From Gaertneriomyces semiglobifer (lineage: Eukaryota; Chytridiomycota; Chytridiomycetes; Spizellomycetales; Spizellomycetaceae), in assembly GCA_025558075.1 (NCBI GenBank), contig JAHLKF010000001.1:372001-436000 (forward strand): DNA of 64,000 nucleotides. The letters run 5' to 3'. The notes beneath the pieces are model-generated. The model searched no databases and had not been told where the DNA came from. It saw only the letters and a list, made by a program, of their open reading frames with translations. Every line of letters starts with the position of its first letter. The stretch's first letter is position 1. The translations under genes were made by a program, and so were the position numbers. Of this stretch, positions 33,094 to 43,745 are shown piece after piece.

Positions 33094-34995
33094 ATGACGG
33101 ATCGAACCGGTGAGAACCGGTCTGCGGTCACTATAACTGATGCTACCGTATCATCATCGTCGCCCAAGCTTGAGCTGAAATCCAAGCTGGACCGGGTTCG
33201 ATATGCGCTCCGCCATGTGCTACTCCCTCTGTTCTGTCTTGCGCAGCTCCTGGATGCGATGAACATTTCGGGCGTCAATGTCGCCCTTCCACGGATTCAG
33301 CGAGAGTTGGACTTCACCGTGTCCACCCTTCAGGTATATATACCTTTCAATGCGTTGGTGAGGTGCTTTGCTTCCATGTCATCCTGACCAGGACATGTGT
33401 TTCTGCTATTTAGTGGGTGATCTCTGCATATGGGTTAACATTTGGTGGATTTCTGCTGTTGACCGGCCGGTTGGGAGATGTCTACGGACATTCACTATGC
33501 TTTACCCTCGGCCTTACATGGTACGCATTTCTAGTTGTACGGAGCCGTTGCAATCAAGTCGTATCAATGTTCATCCTACCTAGGTTCGCCATTTTTGCAG
33601 TTGTCTCGGGTGTGAGTACTTCATCGACCATGCTCATCGTTGCGCGCGGACTACAAGGGGTGGGCGCCGCCGCAACCATCCCCAATGCCGTCGCGCTCAT
33701 TATCCAATGCTACCCCATCGGCCGCGCGAGAAATCGGGCAATGGCGTTGTTTGCATCAACGGGCGCCATTGGGTTTGTCCTTGGCTTGATTGTCGGCGGG
33801 GCGATAACGGAAAGTGCTGGGGGCTGGCGCTGGACATTTCACTTTTCTGGCATTGTTGCGGGCTGTATGGCCTTGCTGGCCCTGTTATGTTTGCCTTGGA
33901 AGCGGCGATCCACCACCGAGGAATCACGTGTCACCGACAAATCTGCTGCTGCAGTAGACCCCTTGGGAGGTTCCACAGGTGGAAATGCGAAGGAGGTGTT
34001 AGGGGACGAACCAGCATCGGCAGCAACAGAGGTCAAGAGACCAAAGATCGATGTCCTTGGTGCTGCCCTCTCTACCAGCTCCATGCTCATGCTTGTCTTT
34101 GTTCTCACCGAAGGCAACGCACGCGGGTGGTCCGACCCTTTGATCCTTTCCCTCCTGATTGTCTCGCTTGTCCTCCTCGCCGCCTTCGCCTTTGCTCAAT
34201 TGAAGACTGCCGAGCCTTTGATGCCTCCTGCCATTTGGAAGTTGCCTAATTTTGCGCCATCATTTGTCATTGCGCTGGGGCTCGCGGGATTTTTCGCAAG
34301 CTACCTGTACTATGTTACCATGATTTTCCAGGAATTATGGGGCTATGGTGCTTTGCAGTCCGCCGTTCGCTTTCTGCCGAATGGAATCCTGTGTTTCATT
34401 ACTGCTATCTTCGCCGAGAGGATCGTTCACCATCTGAACATCAAGTTGGCGCTCGTTGGTGGTTTGTTACTCGGTGTGATTGGTAGGTCTTCCCGATCAG
34501 TCTTTTGCGCTAGTCTGCGTGATGCCTAACTGTGCAACCTCCTTTGCCCATCCAGGAACCGTCGTTCTTGGCTTTTACAAGCACGAAGATCAGTATTGGT
34601 CCATATACTTTCCAAGCGTTGTAATTGCCATGCCTGGGCTTGCCTCTGTGTACTCCTCCGTCACAATTGCGGCGTTTACTTTCGCGCCCGCGGACCAAGC
34701 CGGAATTATTGGCGGTGTCCTCCACACGGCTTTCCAAATCGGGACAGGCGTCGTTCTGGCTATTACCACGACGGTTGCCACGGCCGTTACACCCTCCGAA
34801 AATGCATCAGAGGACGAGATTTTGAAGGGGTACCACGGTGCGCTGTGGGCAGGGTGTGGTATATTGGGGATCTGCTTGCTGGTAGCCATTGTGTTTCTGC
34901 GGGTAGCGCGGCCGCAGAAGCACGATGAGGAAGTGGTTAAGATTCCACAAGATCAACATGAAGAGATGCAGACGACGATATCGGGACAGTTGTAG
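33094..34995 (+). CDS. MFS transporter, DHA2-type (14 TM)
   Basis: Exons 33094-33333, 33414-33520, 33584-34482 and 34556-34995 give 561 residues. The order of hydrophobic helices and LDAMNISGVNVALPRIQREL in TM1 fit drug:H+ antiporter family 2. GLTFGGFLLLTGRLGDVYG is motif A, and ARGLQGVGAAATIPNA lies in TM4. GFVLGLIVGGAI resembles motif C (GxxxGPxxGG) of antiporters. A charged loop of about 60 residues splits the two halves. The final helices and hydrophilic tail are complete. The substrate is unknown; efflux of small hydrophobic compounds is usual. It converges with an oxidoreductase gene. Confidence 0.88.
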
Positions 34996-35390
34996 CACGC
35001 TTGATTTCCTCCGTCCCCTTGTACATTCTTGTCTTTCTGATAGAGCATATTTGAAACAAATACAAGCATATGCAACCTATTCTCTCCACTTTGTGCATAC
35101 GACTATGCCCATTCGAAGGTCGTTATCGCCGTGGACTGTTGCTCAATTTTGGAGCCAAAACGTTTGCGCGCATTTTGCATTGTTGATGACAAAAGGTTGC
35201 ACATAAAAACATGAACTTCTCCGCTGCCATTGAGACTCCACGAATGGTGCAACTCGTCGACCTGTGAAGAAGATGACCCTCAAGAATATTTATGCGAACA
35301 GGGCTTGATTCCGCTAGCTGACGAGTAGGAACGGGCGTGCTGTGGCATTTTGCTCTGTTATAGCTGCTGTAGAAGGGACAAACCCACATC
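34996..35390. other. Short convergent intergenic region
   Basis: A 395-bp gap between the MFS and oxidoreductase stop codons. Nothing was identified. Confidence 0.4.
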
Positions 35391-36570
35391 CTATTCTTCG
35401 GAAACACGCCACACTAGCCGTTCGCCGCTGACCTCTTTTCTCCTAAGTGCAAGCATTGCATTTTGTGCCCTGTCCAACAAAGTCTTTCCTTCAACAACTT
35501 TTTGTTTATTCGGCTCGACGATGTGTTCTTTCAGCATTGTATGCATGATGTCCGGTTGAAGATAGTACTTGAAAAATTGATTCTGTACGCACTTGTGAGC
35601 GGATGATATGAACAAGCATGCTTTGTAAAGACAACATACGTTGAGGTAAGTGTGGGTGCGCACGCCCCTTGCTTCGACACCAGCCTCCCAGTCCACTGTG
35701 CTCTGGACGTCCATTGAATACGCCGGATCCTGCGTATCGCTCGAGTCGCGCACCACCACAGGTAGGAGGATGGCCACCTTGCCCCCCTTCTTTACGATGC
35801 GAGCAACTTTGCGCATGCTGCCGTCGAGATTTCCGATACAATCCAAAACGAGCGGGACGTCGCCTGTCGCTAGTACCGCGCTAGTGACATTCGGGTCATT
35901 ATAGTCAAAGGTCCATTTCGCACCGAGGGCTTGTAGCTTTGCATGATGGCGTTTGCTAGCCGTCGTGAGGATATTGGTGTACCCATAAAAGCGCAGGATC
36001 TGGATTGCATATTGGCCAACTGAGGAGGAGCCGCCCCAAATCAAGATATGCGCATCCTTGTGCTTTGGCGCATAATCTGCTGGTTTTGGCCACGGAGTTT
36101 GCAATCCAAGATCTGCAGTGATGGCGTGGAATACGGTGACAAAGTTATTCGGTAGCGTCACGGCTTCGGGTAAAGTGAAACCTTCAGGGAGCTGGCTTGG
36201 TGTGAGCCAATGCATTTATGAGTTGCCAGAGTTGTTAACTTACGATAGCAAACAACCATTCGGGCGCTGTGCACAACTCCTGATGCGCTTTCTCCTTCTG
36301 TTCACGCCAAACGAAACCAAACACCTTGTTGCCGATCTTCAACCGCTTGACGGCGGGCCCTACCGCAATAACAGTGCCAGCAGCGCCATCACCGAGGATT
36401 TGTGGATGAGTGACTAGCAGCCCTCCATCGTTCTGGTGAAGGTCCAACGGCGTAGACGCAGTCCATTCAACCCTGACAAGCACCTCGTCGCCTTGTGGTT
36501 CAATGGTTGGCACTTGAAGGATGCCCAGCTGTTTGAGGCCAACAGTAGCGACGGCTGCATGGGTGCCCAT
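35391..36570 (-). CDS. Medium-chain dehydrogenase/reductase (quinone or enoyl reductase-like)
   Basis: Exons 36570-36244, 36191-35640 and 35582-35391 give 356 residues. The N-terminal GroES-like fold includes LGDGAAGTVIAVGP. The Rossmann part has ILIWGGSSSVGQYAIQIL, an NADPH site of the GGxxxVG type, and LVLDCIGN. Zinc-ligand Cys/His residues of alcohol dehydrogenases are absent, which suits zinc-independent quinone oxidoreductases or trans-acting enoyl reductases. The acceptor of the last intron may be 35583 or nine bases earlier in the gene. Physiological substrate unknown. Confidence 0.85.
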
Positions 36571-37567
36571 TTCTCGACTTTGGACCGAACAACAATCTAC
36601 AGATACTCTGGTATCGGTTGATGCCCGTTAGGAAAATCACATTGTCTTAACAGCACTAAAGTTCATTCTGGCCAAAGTTGATCTGACAAATGGCTACCCA
36701 ACCGCTTTTGTCAGCCCAAAGGTAGGACATGGACCTAACCATTAGACGTCAGCAAGCCCGCTCCGCAAAGTTTGTCACGCTGGCGGTGCGCATGGCGCTC
36801 GGGTGAGGGGACAGTAGATCTTCAGAAATGCAAACTGTCCCAGATCTGATATTGAGGACGGGGGGACCGCTCACAACTACCACCGTTTTCATACGAAACA
36901 GAACATGTTCGATGAAATGCACCATACAACCATGACCTAACGCACCAACACTAAAAGCTAGAAGAAAACAGACATGCAGCGGCCGCTAATCTTACGAAAC
37001 CGCATCCAGTCCAGTAGGAGCCCTCCTATGCTATTGCTCCCCTCTGATCATAGCCTGCATACGGGCGCTTCCATTCGCCGTTCGGCAGAGCAGACTGCCC
37101 TCGTTCGTCGCCGTCGCCGCCCGTCCGTCGCTGTCCAATTCGCTGCTCAGTTCCCGAGCGAACGTCGCTGTCGAGGTCCTTGCGCCGACGCGTTAAGCCA
37201 CCGCCTGGCACAGTCATGTTAAGGCTGGCACAGTCATGCAAACCCACCGCCCGTCGAACATGACGCTCCCCGAGCGAAACCACCGCAGTGTGAATTAAGT
37301 CAGATCACAACGGACGACATTTGGACGGCGACAGCACAGCGCTTTGTATCTTGGAAATCTCGAGGAGGAGGATACGGTTGTCGTTGCCTCTCTCTCTCTC
37401 ATTGAACATTGTGCCCTTGATTTTGCGGAGCTTGACATATATCGTGGGATTACCTGCCGCCGCCGCCGTTTCCTGCCAGCCTACTTCATCAGCCACAATC
37501 TTACTGTCAGTTTAACTGGAGGTTGCACGCCATTTGAACCCTCTCATCCGCTAGTAGTATCACCAGC
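36571..37567. other. Divergent intergenic region with GC-rich and short direct-repeat segments
   Basis: The gap separates the oxidoreductase and Mo25 starts. Around 37100-37200 it is rich in CGTCGCCG-type triplets. CTGGCACAGTCATG occurs twice near 37204-37237. Open frames are low complexity. A promoter role is inferred. Confidence 0.35.
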
Positions 37568-38878
37568 ATGAGCTTTCTTTTCAAAGCAAAACCGCGGACG
37601 CCAGCAGAATTGGTCCGAGGCACAAAGGATGCCGTATTCAAACTGGATGCTGGTGACAGGAAAAAAGCCAATGAAGAAATTTCGAAAAACCTAATAGCAA
37701 TGAAATCCATCTTGTACGGTGATGGCGGTAAGTTTGCGATGCTGGACGGGTTTCCTTCCATTGACCCAGCTCATCAGTATTCCTTATTCCTATTCCTAGA
37801 AAGCGATCCCATTCCTGAGCAAGTAGCCCAACTATCGCAGGAGGTTTACAATAATGACCTGCTGCCAGCCTTGGTTCAGAATATCGCAAAGTTTGAGTTC
37901 GAAGCCAAGAAGGATGTCGCTCAGATCTTTAACAATCTGCTTCGACGCCAAATTGGGACCCGGTTTCCCACGGCAGAGTATATTGGAATGCGGGAAGAAA
38001 TGCTAGTGACCCTGATTCACGGTTATGATAACCAAGAAATTGCGCTTAATTGTGGAATGATCTTGCGTGAATGTATACGACATGAGCCCCTGGCAAAAAG
38101 CATTACGGAAGCGCCAGAATTTTGGCTTTTTTTTGATTATGTAGAGTTATCTACATTCGACGTCGCCTCCGACGCCTTTGCCACATTTAAAGATCTTCTA
38201 ACTAAACACAAGGCGCTGGTCGCTGAATTTTTGTCGCGAAACTACGATCAGGTTGGTTCGTTGTTGTTGAGGCAATTTTTGCTGCACGATTGGCTGACCG
38301 GCACGCTCGGTGGCAGTTTTTTGAAAAATACACTCAGCTCCTAAATTCCAGCAATTACGTGACAAAGCGGCAGTCTTTGAAGGTATTTTCAACGTAGTAT
38401 TTGCGAGTGTGACGCTTTCGTGCTGATAAGTGCCGCGATAGTTGCTTGGCGAGCTGCTCCTTGACCGCACCAATTTTAACATCATGACGAAATACATCAG
38501 CAATGCTGAGAATTTAAAGCTAATGATGAATTTGCTTCGGGATAAGAGTCGAAACATTCAGTTCGAGGCATTCCATGTTTTCAAGGTACTCGAACATGGC
38601 TTGTGTAGCAAACCGTTCTCCTTTCTTTTCTTAAACGTCCTATCGTCAGGTTTTTGTTGCCAACCCGAACAAAGCCAGGCCAATTTTGGACATTTTGCAG
38701 AAGAATCGTGAAAAGTTAATTCAGTTCCTAAGCAACTTCCACAATGACCGTTCTGGTAGGCTGTGAATCGCCGGTCGCGACATGGACGTTGCTCTCGTGC
38801 TAATCTGTGTATCACGTAGATGACGAGCAATTTAATGATGAAAAGGCATTTTTGGTTAAGCAGATACATGAACTATGA
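37568..38878 (+). CDS. HYM1: Mo25/Hym1 scaffold of the MOR/RAM kinase pathway
   Basis: Armadillo-like scaffold that activates STE20/GCK kinases and supports polarity and cell separation. Exons 37568-38251, 38317-38382, 38442-38585, 38650-38755 and 38820-38878 give 352 residues. Conserved are the start [63 protein letters not shown] and [20 protein letters not shown]. The end [18 protein letters not shown] is typical. Every joint is in frame and conserved. Confidence 0.96.
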
Positions 38879-39232
38879 TATTAAGGACATACCCACATGG
38901 ATATCGTCTATGCATGCTAGACCGCCTGGAACTGTTACGGCCACGATTTTCTCAACAATGACAAGCTCGTCCGCTGTGACTATGGTATTTGCGCATTGAT
39001 CACGACGCACGCATGACCAGCTCTGTGCGTGCGCTTGTCCAAAATGGTAGTCCGATGGCAGATGAACGGGTTGGTGAAGATTCAGGTGCGGCGCGCCTGT
39101 CATCGGGATGCGTTGTCAAGTGGGAGCATGATTGGGAATTCAGATGTTGCCCACTACTAGCAGGGCATTTCGTTGGGCCGGATAATAATGATTGCTATGC
39201 TACAGATAAATATGTACAAAGAGAAGCATTCG
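38879..39232. other. Convergent intergenic region
   Basis: A 354-bp gap between the Mo25 and bL28m stop codons. No feature seen. Confidence 0.4.
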
Positions 39233-39802
39233 CTATCTTCGCTTGACGTAGAGCTTGTCAAATTGTCGCTCACAGTCCTTCAATTGCTTGATGTATTCTT
39301 CACCGTATTGTTCACCCAACAATTGCTCCATCTCTGATCTCAGCTCTTTGCCCTTTCCTGATGGTTCAACAGCTGCCGAAGACTGTGCATTCGTTTTGCC
39401 GTAGTAACCCTCGAGAATCTTTCGTTTATACATCTTTGCCACATCACACTCCAGGTTCTTATCTGACATTGTCATCAGGTACTCATCAAATCCACCCTTG
39501 GCATCAATCTCTCTGATCGCAGTGGATGATACTCTGGCCCAAACGTTCATCCCGAGCACGCGGGAAAAAAATGGGCGGTACAAGACATTGGGGTGGTACG
39601 CTCTACGGGTACGGTTTGAACCCTTTTCTGAGATCTTGTCGCCAAAGGTGATGCGCTTGCCGTGCAAGAGGGTCGGCAGGATCTTTTGGTACGGCTTCAG
39701 ATCGTACGGAATGGAACCCAGGCGCTTGGGATCCGCAAGAGGCCCTTTTGCGGCTACGTGGTTTGCGAGCTGCTTAATGCGTAATGGATACGGAATGCCC
39801 AT
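39233..39802 (-). CDS. MRPL24: Mitochondrial ribosomal protein bL28m
   Basis: Single exon, 189 residues. The block LHGKRITFGDKISEKGSNRTRRAYHPNV with RVSSTAIREIDAKGGFDEYL is the bL28 core (loop-rich, binds 23S-type rRNA). The N-terminal 50 residues are an extension as in fungal mitoribosomal homologues and may hold a weak targeting signal. The start is the first ATG in frame; none lies closer upstream. Confidence 0.9.
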   Translation of the reverse strand: MGIPYPLRIKQLANHVAAKGPLADPKRLGSIPYDLKPYQKILPTLLHGKRITFGDKISEKGSNRTRRAYHPNVLYRPFFSRVLGMNVWARVSSTAIREIDAKGGFDEYLMTMSDKNLECDVAKMYKRKILEGYYGKTNAQSSAAVEPSGKGKELRSEMEQLLGEQYGEEYIKQLKDCERQFDKLYVKRR

Positions 39803-40251
39803 ATTTCTTTGTGGTGAGGCGAGACGAAATAGTTCGTTTGGGTCAGAATCTGCTGCTGTTGCTGTTCAAAATGTCAAGTTGTTTTGTTGCCATGGCCGTG
39901 CACGCTGAAATATTCCATCAAGTCACGGAAATAAACGAAATTTATGTTCTGCGAGAAGTCGCCAATGGTTAACCAACGGCGAATGGGGAATAGGAATGGA
40001 GGCCAGGCAGATGAAAAAATGTTTTGATAACTCTCTGATCACCATTTGCTGGATGCCTCACATTTCATTCAATTAATGCATTGTCAGGGATCCTGTACGT
40101 GTGCACCTTCTCATATTCACATACGAACATATATTGAAGAAAGCTTTCATTATTGCTCGATTATCTAACACCCTATGAGGTCGGGCGGGGGAAGAGGAGG
40201 AGTCAGCGTTCATCTACTCCCTTCCTCCCACCCTATCATCTCCACAATGAA
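39803..40251. other. Intergenic region
   Basis: A 449-bp gap upstream of bL28m. No gene recognised. Confidence 0.4.
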
Positions 40252-41060
40252 TCAACGTAGCAGGTGGAGCTTGTTCAAGGCGTTTACCCCTGAGGTGTCG
40301 GCAACCAGGTATGCAGCCACCACGCCCTTCTGGGCGTGCGGGAAGGTTGCTTCCCGGAAGATCCCGAACGTCTTCCGGTTGTCTGCGGAATGCAAACTGT
40401 AAGCGTTAGTGATCCAGCTCAAAATGCGGTATCGTGATGTCCCATACCTCCGGAAAGCAACCATTCCACGCAGCACCGGTGCACCAAACCCGGGCAGTCT
40501 ACGCCAGGTAAATCGGCGTATGCGGCCAAGGGCCGGCCGAAATATGCCTCTGTAAAAATGGGGTTAGCCAGAAAGACCCTCGAGGAAACTTTGGCGAATG
40601 CATGCCTTGGTTGGTTTTAGGCATGTTTGCCATCATCTTGGTGATGGCGGCCGGGGTCCCCGCGTTGGGGTCCACAATTTGGCGTGAGACCTTTTGTTTG
40701 ATCTCAATCATTGCAGCTCTCACGCCCGGATGGTAAATCAAGGCGGAATGGCTCTGGTCGAGTTCAATGGCGGAGTCCACAATTTGGCGTGAGACCTTTT
40801 GTTTGATGATCTCAATCATTGCAGCTCTCACGCCCGGATGGTAAATCAAGGCGGAATGGCTCTGGTCGAGTTCAATGGCGGAGTCCACAATTTTGCGTGA
40901 GACCTTGTGTTTAATGATCTCAATTATTGCAGCTCGCACGCCAGGATCGGATCCACAATTTTCCGCGAGACCTTCTGTTGAATGATCTCGATCATGGCAG
41001 CTCGTACGCCAGGATGGGATCCAGAATTTCTCGCGAGACCTTCGTCTATCCAGTATGGTC
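40252..41060 (-). pseudogene. Truncated RhoGAP paralogue with internally repeated segment
   Basis: The sequence matches the RhoGAP gene next door (41248-43745) over its pre-GAP segment and the start of the GAP domain, including the SADNRKTFGIFREATFPHAQ block with the arginine finger. The frame then ends at 40252 after LNKLHLLR, removing most of the domain. A segment reading HPGVRAAMIEIIKQKVSR occurs four times in tandem (plus-strand positions near 40698, 40803, 40912 and 40980), against once in the full gene. Part of the pre-GAP frame is shifted as well. I take it as a decayed tandem duplicate. Confidence 0.7.
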
Positions 41061-41247
41061 TCATCCTTACAAGAGGAAAGTTGGGAAGACGCCAGGAGCG
41101 CGACATGAACTTAAGGTTAGGCCCTACGCGTAGACGCGTCCTACCCAAGAGCAGGTTCACATTCATTTGTAGTACTGCTATTGTTGACAATATTATTACG
41201 ATTATAACAGCGATAATGGTGATGGTCTACTGCAATGTGGTGTCATA

Positions 41248-43745
41248 TTATGCGAGGATTTTCTTCAATTTCTTCCATAGGCCGAATGTTCGCGTCTTCC
41301 TTTTCTTCTTCGAGAGGTTGGTTTCGGCCGGCTGGGGGACCAGAACTGGTTCTGGCAACTGGAAACCTTCGGGTAACTAAAGGCACGGTCAATGTCATCC
41401 TTTTTGAGCGGCGCCAACCAATACGATTCAACTTACCATGAACAAAAGTTCGACGTTATCAATCATGAACTCCACTAGCGCGCGGGCATGCTTCGATGCC
41501 TCCGCAGCATCTACGTGGTTCAATTCTTGAGGCCGTAGAAGGCAAGGAGCCAGGCACGTCGCGAGCGCCGCCGACGACATCCGGTTTGAGGCCTCCTCCC
41601 GTGAGACCGCCGCCGCACACCGAAGCAAGGCTTGGATGGTGCGTTGTTGAAAGCGGGGAAGACAGGCCAGCGTCAAGCGGAGCGCATCCACGTCTTGTGG
41701 GCCTATTGAACGAAAATTTGTTGGTAACTGGTGGCGAAATACCGAGAGGCACGACGGAAACTTACAATCCATTGCCAAACAAGTCGCATACAGGTCCGCC
41801 GGAATCAACGGCTCCTGGAGTTGCACCAAAAACGCCTTTAAGGCGCACGCCACCGTGGTGGCCGGGTTCACCCCTGGGGTGTCCGGCACCACCAGGGGTG
41901 CCCCAGGAGCAGCCAGGTACGCCGCCACCATGCCCTTCTGGGCGTGTGGGAAGGTTGCTTCCCGGAAGATTCCAAATGTTTTCCGGTGGTCTGCGGAATG
42001 CAACAGTAAGCATCAGTGCTGGAGTACAGTTCAGCATGCGTCATCCTCATGTAACCTACCTCCGGCCAACAACCACTCCACGCACCGGTGGACGAAACCC
42101 GGGCAGTCGACGCCGGGCAAATCGGCGTATGCCGCCAAGGGCCGGCCGAAGTAGGCCTCTGTAAAAATGGGGTTAGCCAGGAAGACTCTCCAGGAAACTT
42201 TGCCGAATGCATGCCTTTATTGACTTTGGGCATGCTTGCCATCATCTTCATGATGGCGGCCGGAGTCCCGGCGTTCGGATCCAAAATCGGTCTCGACACC
42301 TTCTGTTGGATAATTTTGATAATGGCGGCTCTAACGCCCGGATGGTAAATCAAGGCGGTGGGATTCTGGTGGATTTCAATGGCGGAGTCGTTGGGAATCG
42401 CAACAGCGGCCGTTGGAGCAACTTTGGGGGAGTCCTTGGCAAAGGCATGCGCAAGCTTCGAACGGATCTGTGACATAATCTTCTTGCTTTTGTGCGGAGT
42501 CGTCTCTGTGGATTCACGAGTCCTGGTTTCGGCCGACATAATCTCAGTGGTCTCGGAAGGGCTAGAGGTATTCTGGCGTTCACTATCTTGGTGTGAATCT
42601 TGTTCGGTTTGCTGGCCCACTGGCTCGGGCATATTCTCAGCTGTTGGTACGGTGATCTCGATGGATTCAGTTGCTTGATGTTCGGGTTGCTGGCCCACGG
42701 GCTCGGGCATATTCTCAGCTGTTGGTACGGTGATCTCGATGGATTCAGTTGCTTGATGTTCGGGTTGCTGGCCCACGGGCTCGGGCATATTCTCAGCTGT
42801 TGGTACGGTGATCTCGATGCATTCAGTTGCTTGATGTTCGGTTTGCTGGCCCACTGGCTCGGGCATATTCTCAGCTGTTGGTACGGTCTCGATGCATTCA
42901 GTTGCTTGATGTTGGGTTTGCTGGCCCACTGGCTCGGGCATATTCTCAGCTGTTGGTACGGTGACCTCGATGGGTTCAGTTGCTTGATGTTCGGGTTGCT
43001 GGCGCACGGGCTCGGGCATATTCTCAGCTGTTGGTACGGTGATCTCGACGGGTTCAGTTGCTTGATGTTCGGGTTGCTGGCCCACGGGCTCGGGCATATT
43101 CTCAGCTGTTGGTACGGTGACCTCGATGCGTTCAGTTACTTGGTGTTCGGTTTGCTGGCCCACGGGCTCGGGCATATTCTCAGCTGTTGGTACGGTGATC
43201 TCGACGGGTTCAGTTGTTTGATGTTCGGGTTGCTGGCCCACGGGCTCGGGCATATTCTCAGCTGTTGGTACGGTGACCTCGATGCATTCAGTTGCTTGAT
43301 GTTGGGTTTGCTGGCCCACTGGCTCGGGCATGTTCTCAGCTGTTAATGATTGGCAGCGGCTGATGCGCCGGCGTGGAGTTTCGGACAGGGTGATCTTGGT
43401 TGTTTCATTAAGGTTGGCGTTGCTGTTCATGGGTTGACTTCCTGGTTTAGCTTTCGGGTCCATTTGCTCGGGAGTAATCTCAACCGTTGATGATTCGCGG
43501 CGGCAGCTGTTGCGGCGACTATTGCGGCGGCTGTTCTTCTTCTTCTGTTTGCGTTGCTTGCGCTTGGGTTTGACGTTGCTGGCCACGGCAATGGACATCC
43601 TCGGGCGAAAAATGCTAGCGGCATATCCAATGGTGCTTCCTATGGTTGTCGCAGCGGATCCAGCAAAGATCTCCCACATAAGGAACAAGTGAGAGAACTC
43701 TAACATGCCGAGCGTCAGGCTCTGGCTTGGTTCATGCATCTTCAT
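41248..43745 (-). CDS. RhoGAP-domain protein with N-terminal hydrophobic segment and 26-residue repeats
   Basis: The first exon from 43745 has a hydrophobic stretch (FSHLFLMWEIFAGSAATTIG), a Lys/Arg-rich patch and ten 26-residue repeats with core TAENMPEPVGQQ. A pre-GAP segment ALIYHPGVRAAIIKI follows. The GAP domain reads FGRPLAAYADLPGVDCPGF, then GIFREA with the catalytic Arg, and on to FMIDNVELLF. Firm exons are 41990-41766, 41702-41437 and 41376-41248, and one ends at 42060. The joint between the first exon and the 42060 exon (42150-42240) is unresolved. The Lys-rich C-terminus ends WKKLKKILA. It would switch off Rho-type GTPases, perhaps at a membrane. Confidence 0.75.
42600..43345 (-). 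repeat. Ten-copy 78-bp coding tandem repeat
   Basis: GGCTCGGGCATATTCTCAGC (plus strand) recurs about every 78 bp, ten times, inside the RhoGAP gene. One unit is 3 bp shorter, and the last is diverged. All units keep the frame, so the array is under coding constraint or very young. The antisense strand is also open across it. Confidence 0.9.

Noticed and set aside
40690..41060. Direct repeats that could suggest a CRISPR array
   Set aside because: The units are coding-type repeats of a RhoGAP paralogue, with no unique spacers of even size, and this is a eukaryotic genome.
42600..43346. A 248-codon open frame on the plus strand across the 78-bp repeats
   Set aside because: It is antisense to the RhoGAP repeat array; the repeat length (a multiple of 3) keeps it open. 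It has no features of its own and the minus strand carries the linked GAP domain.
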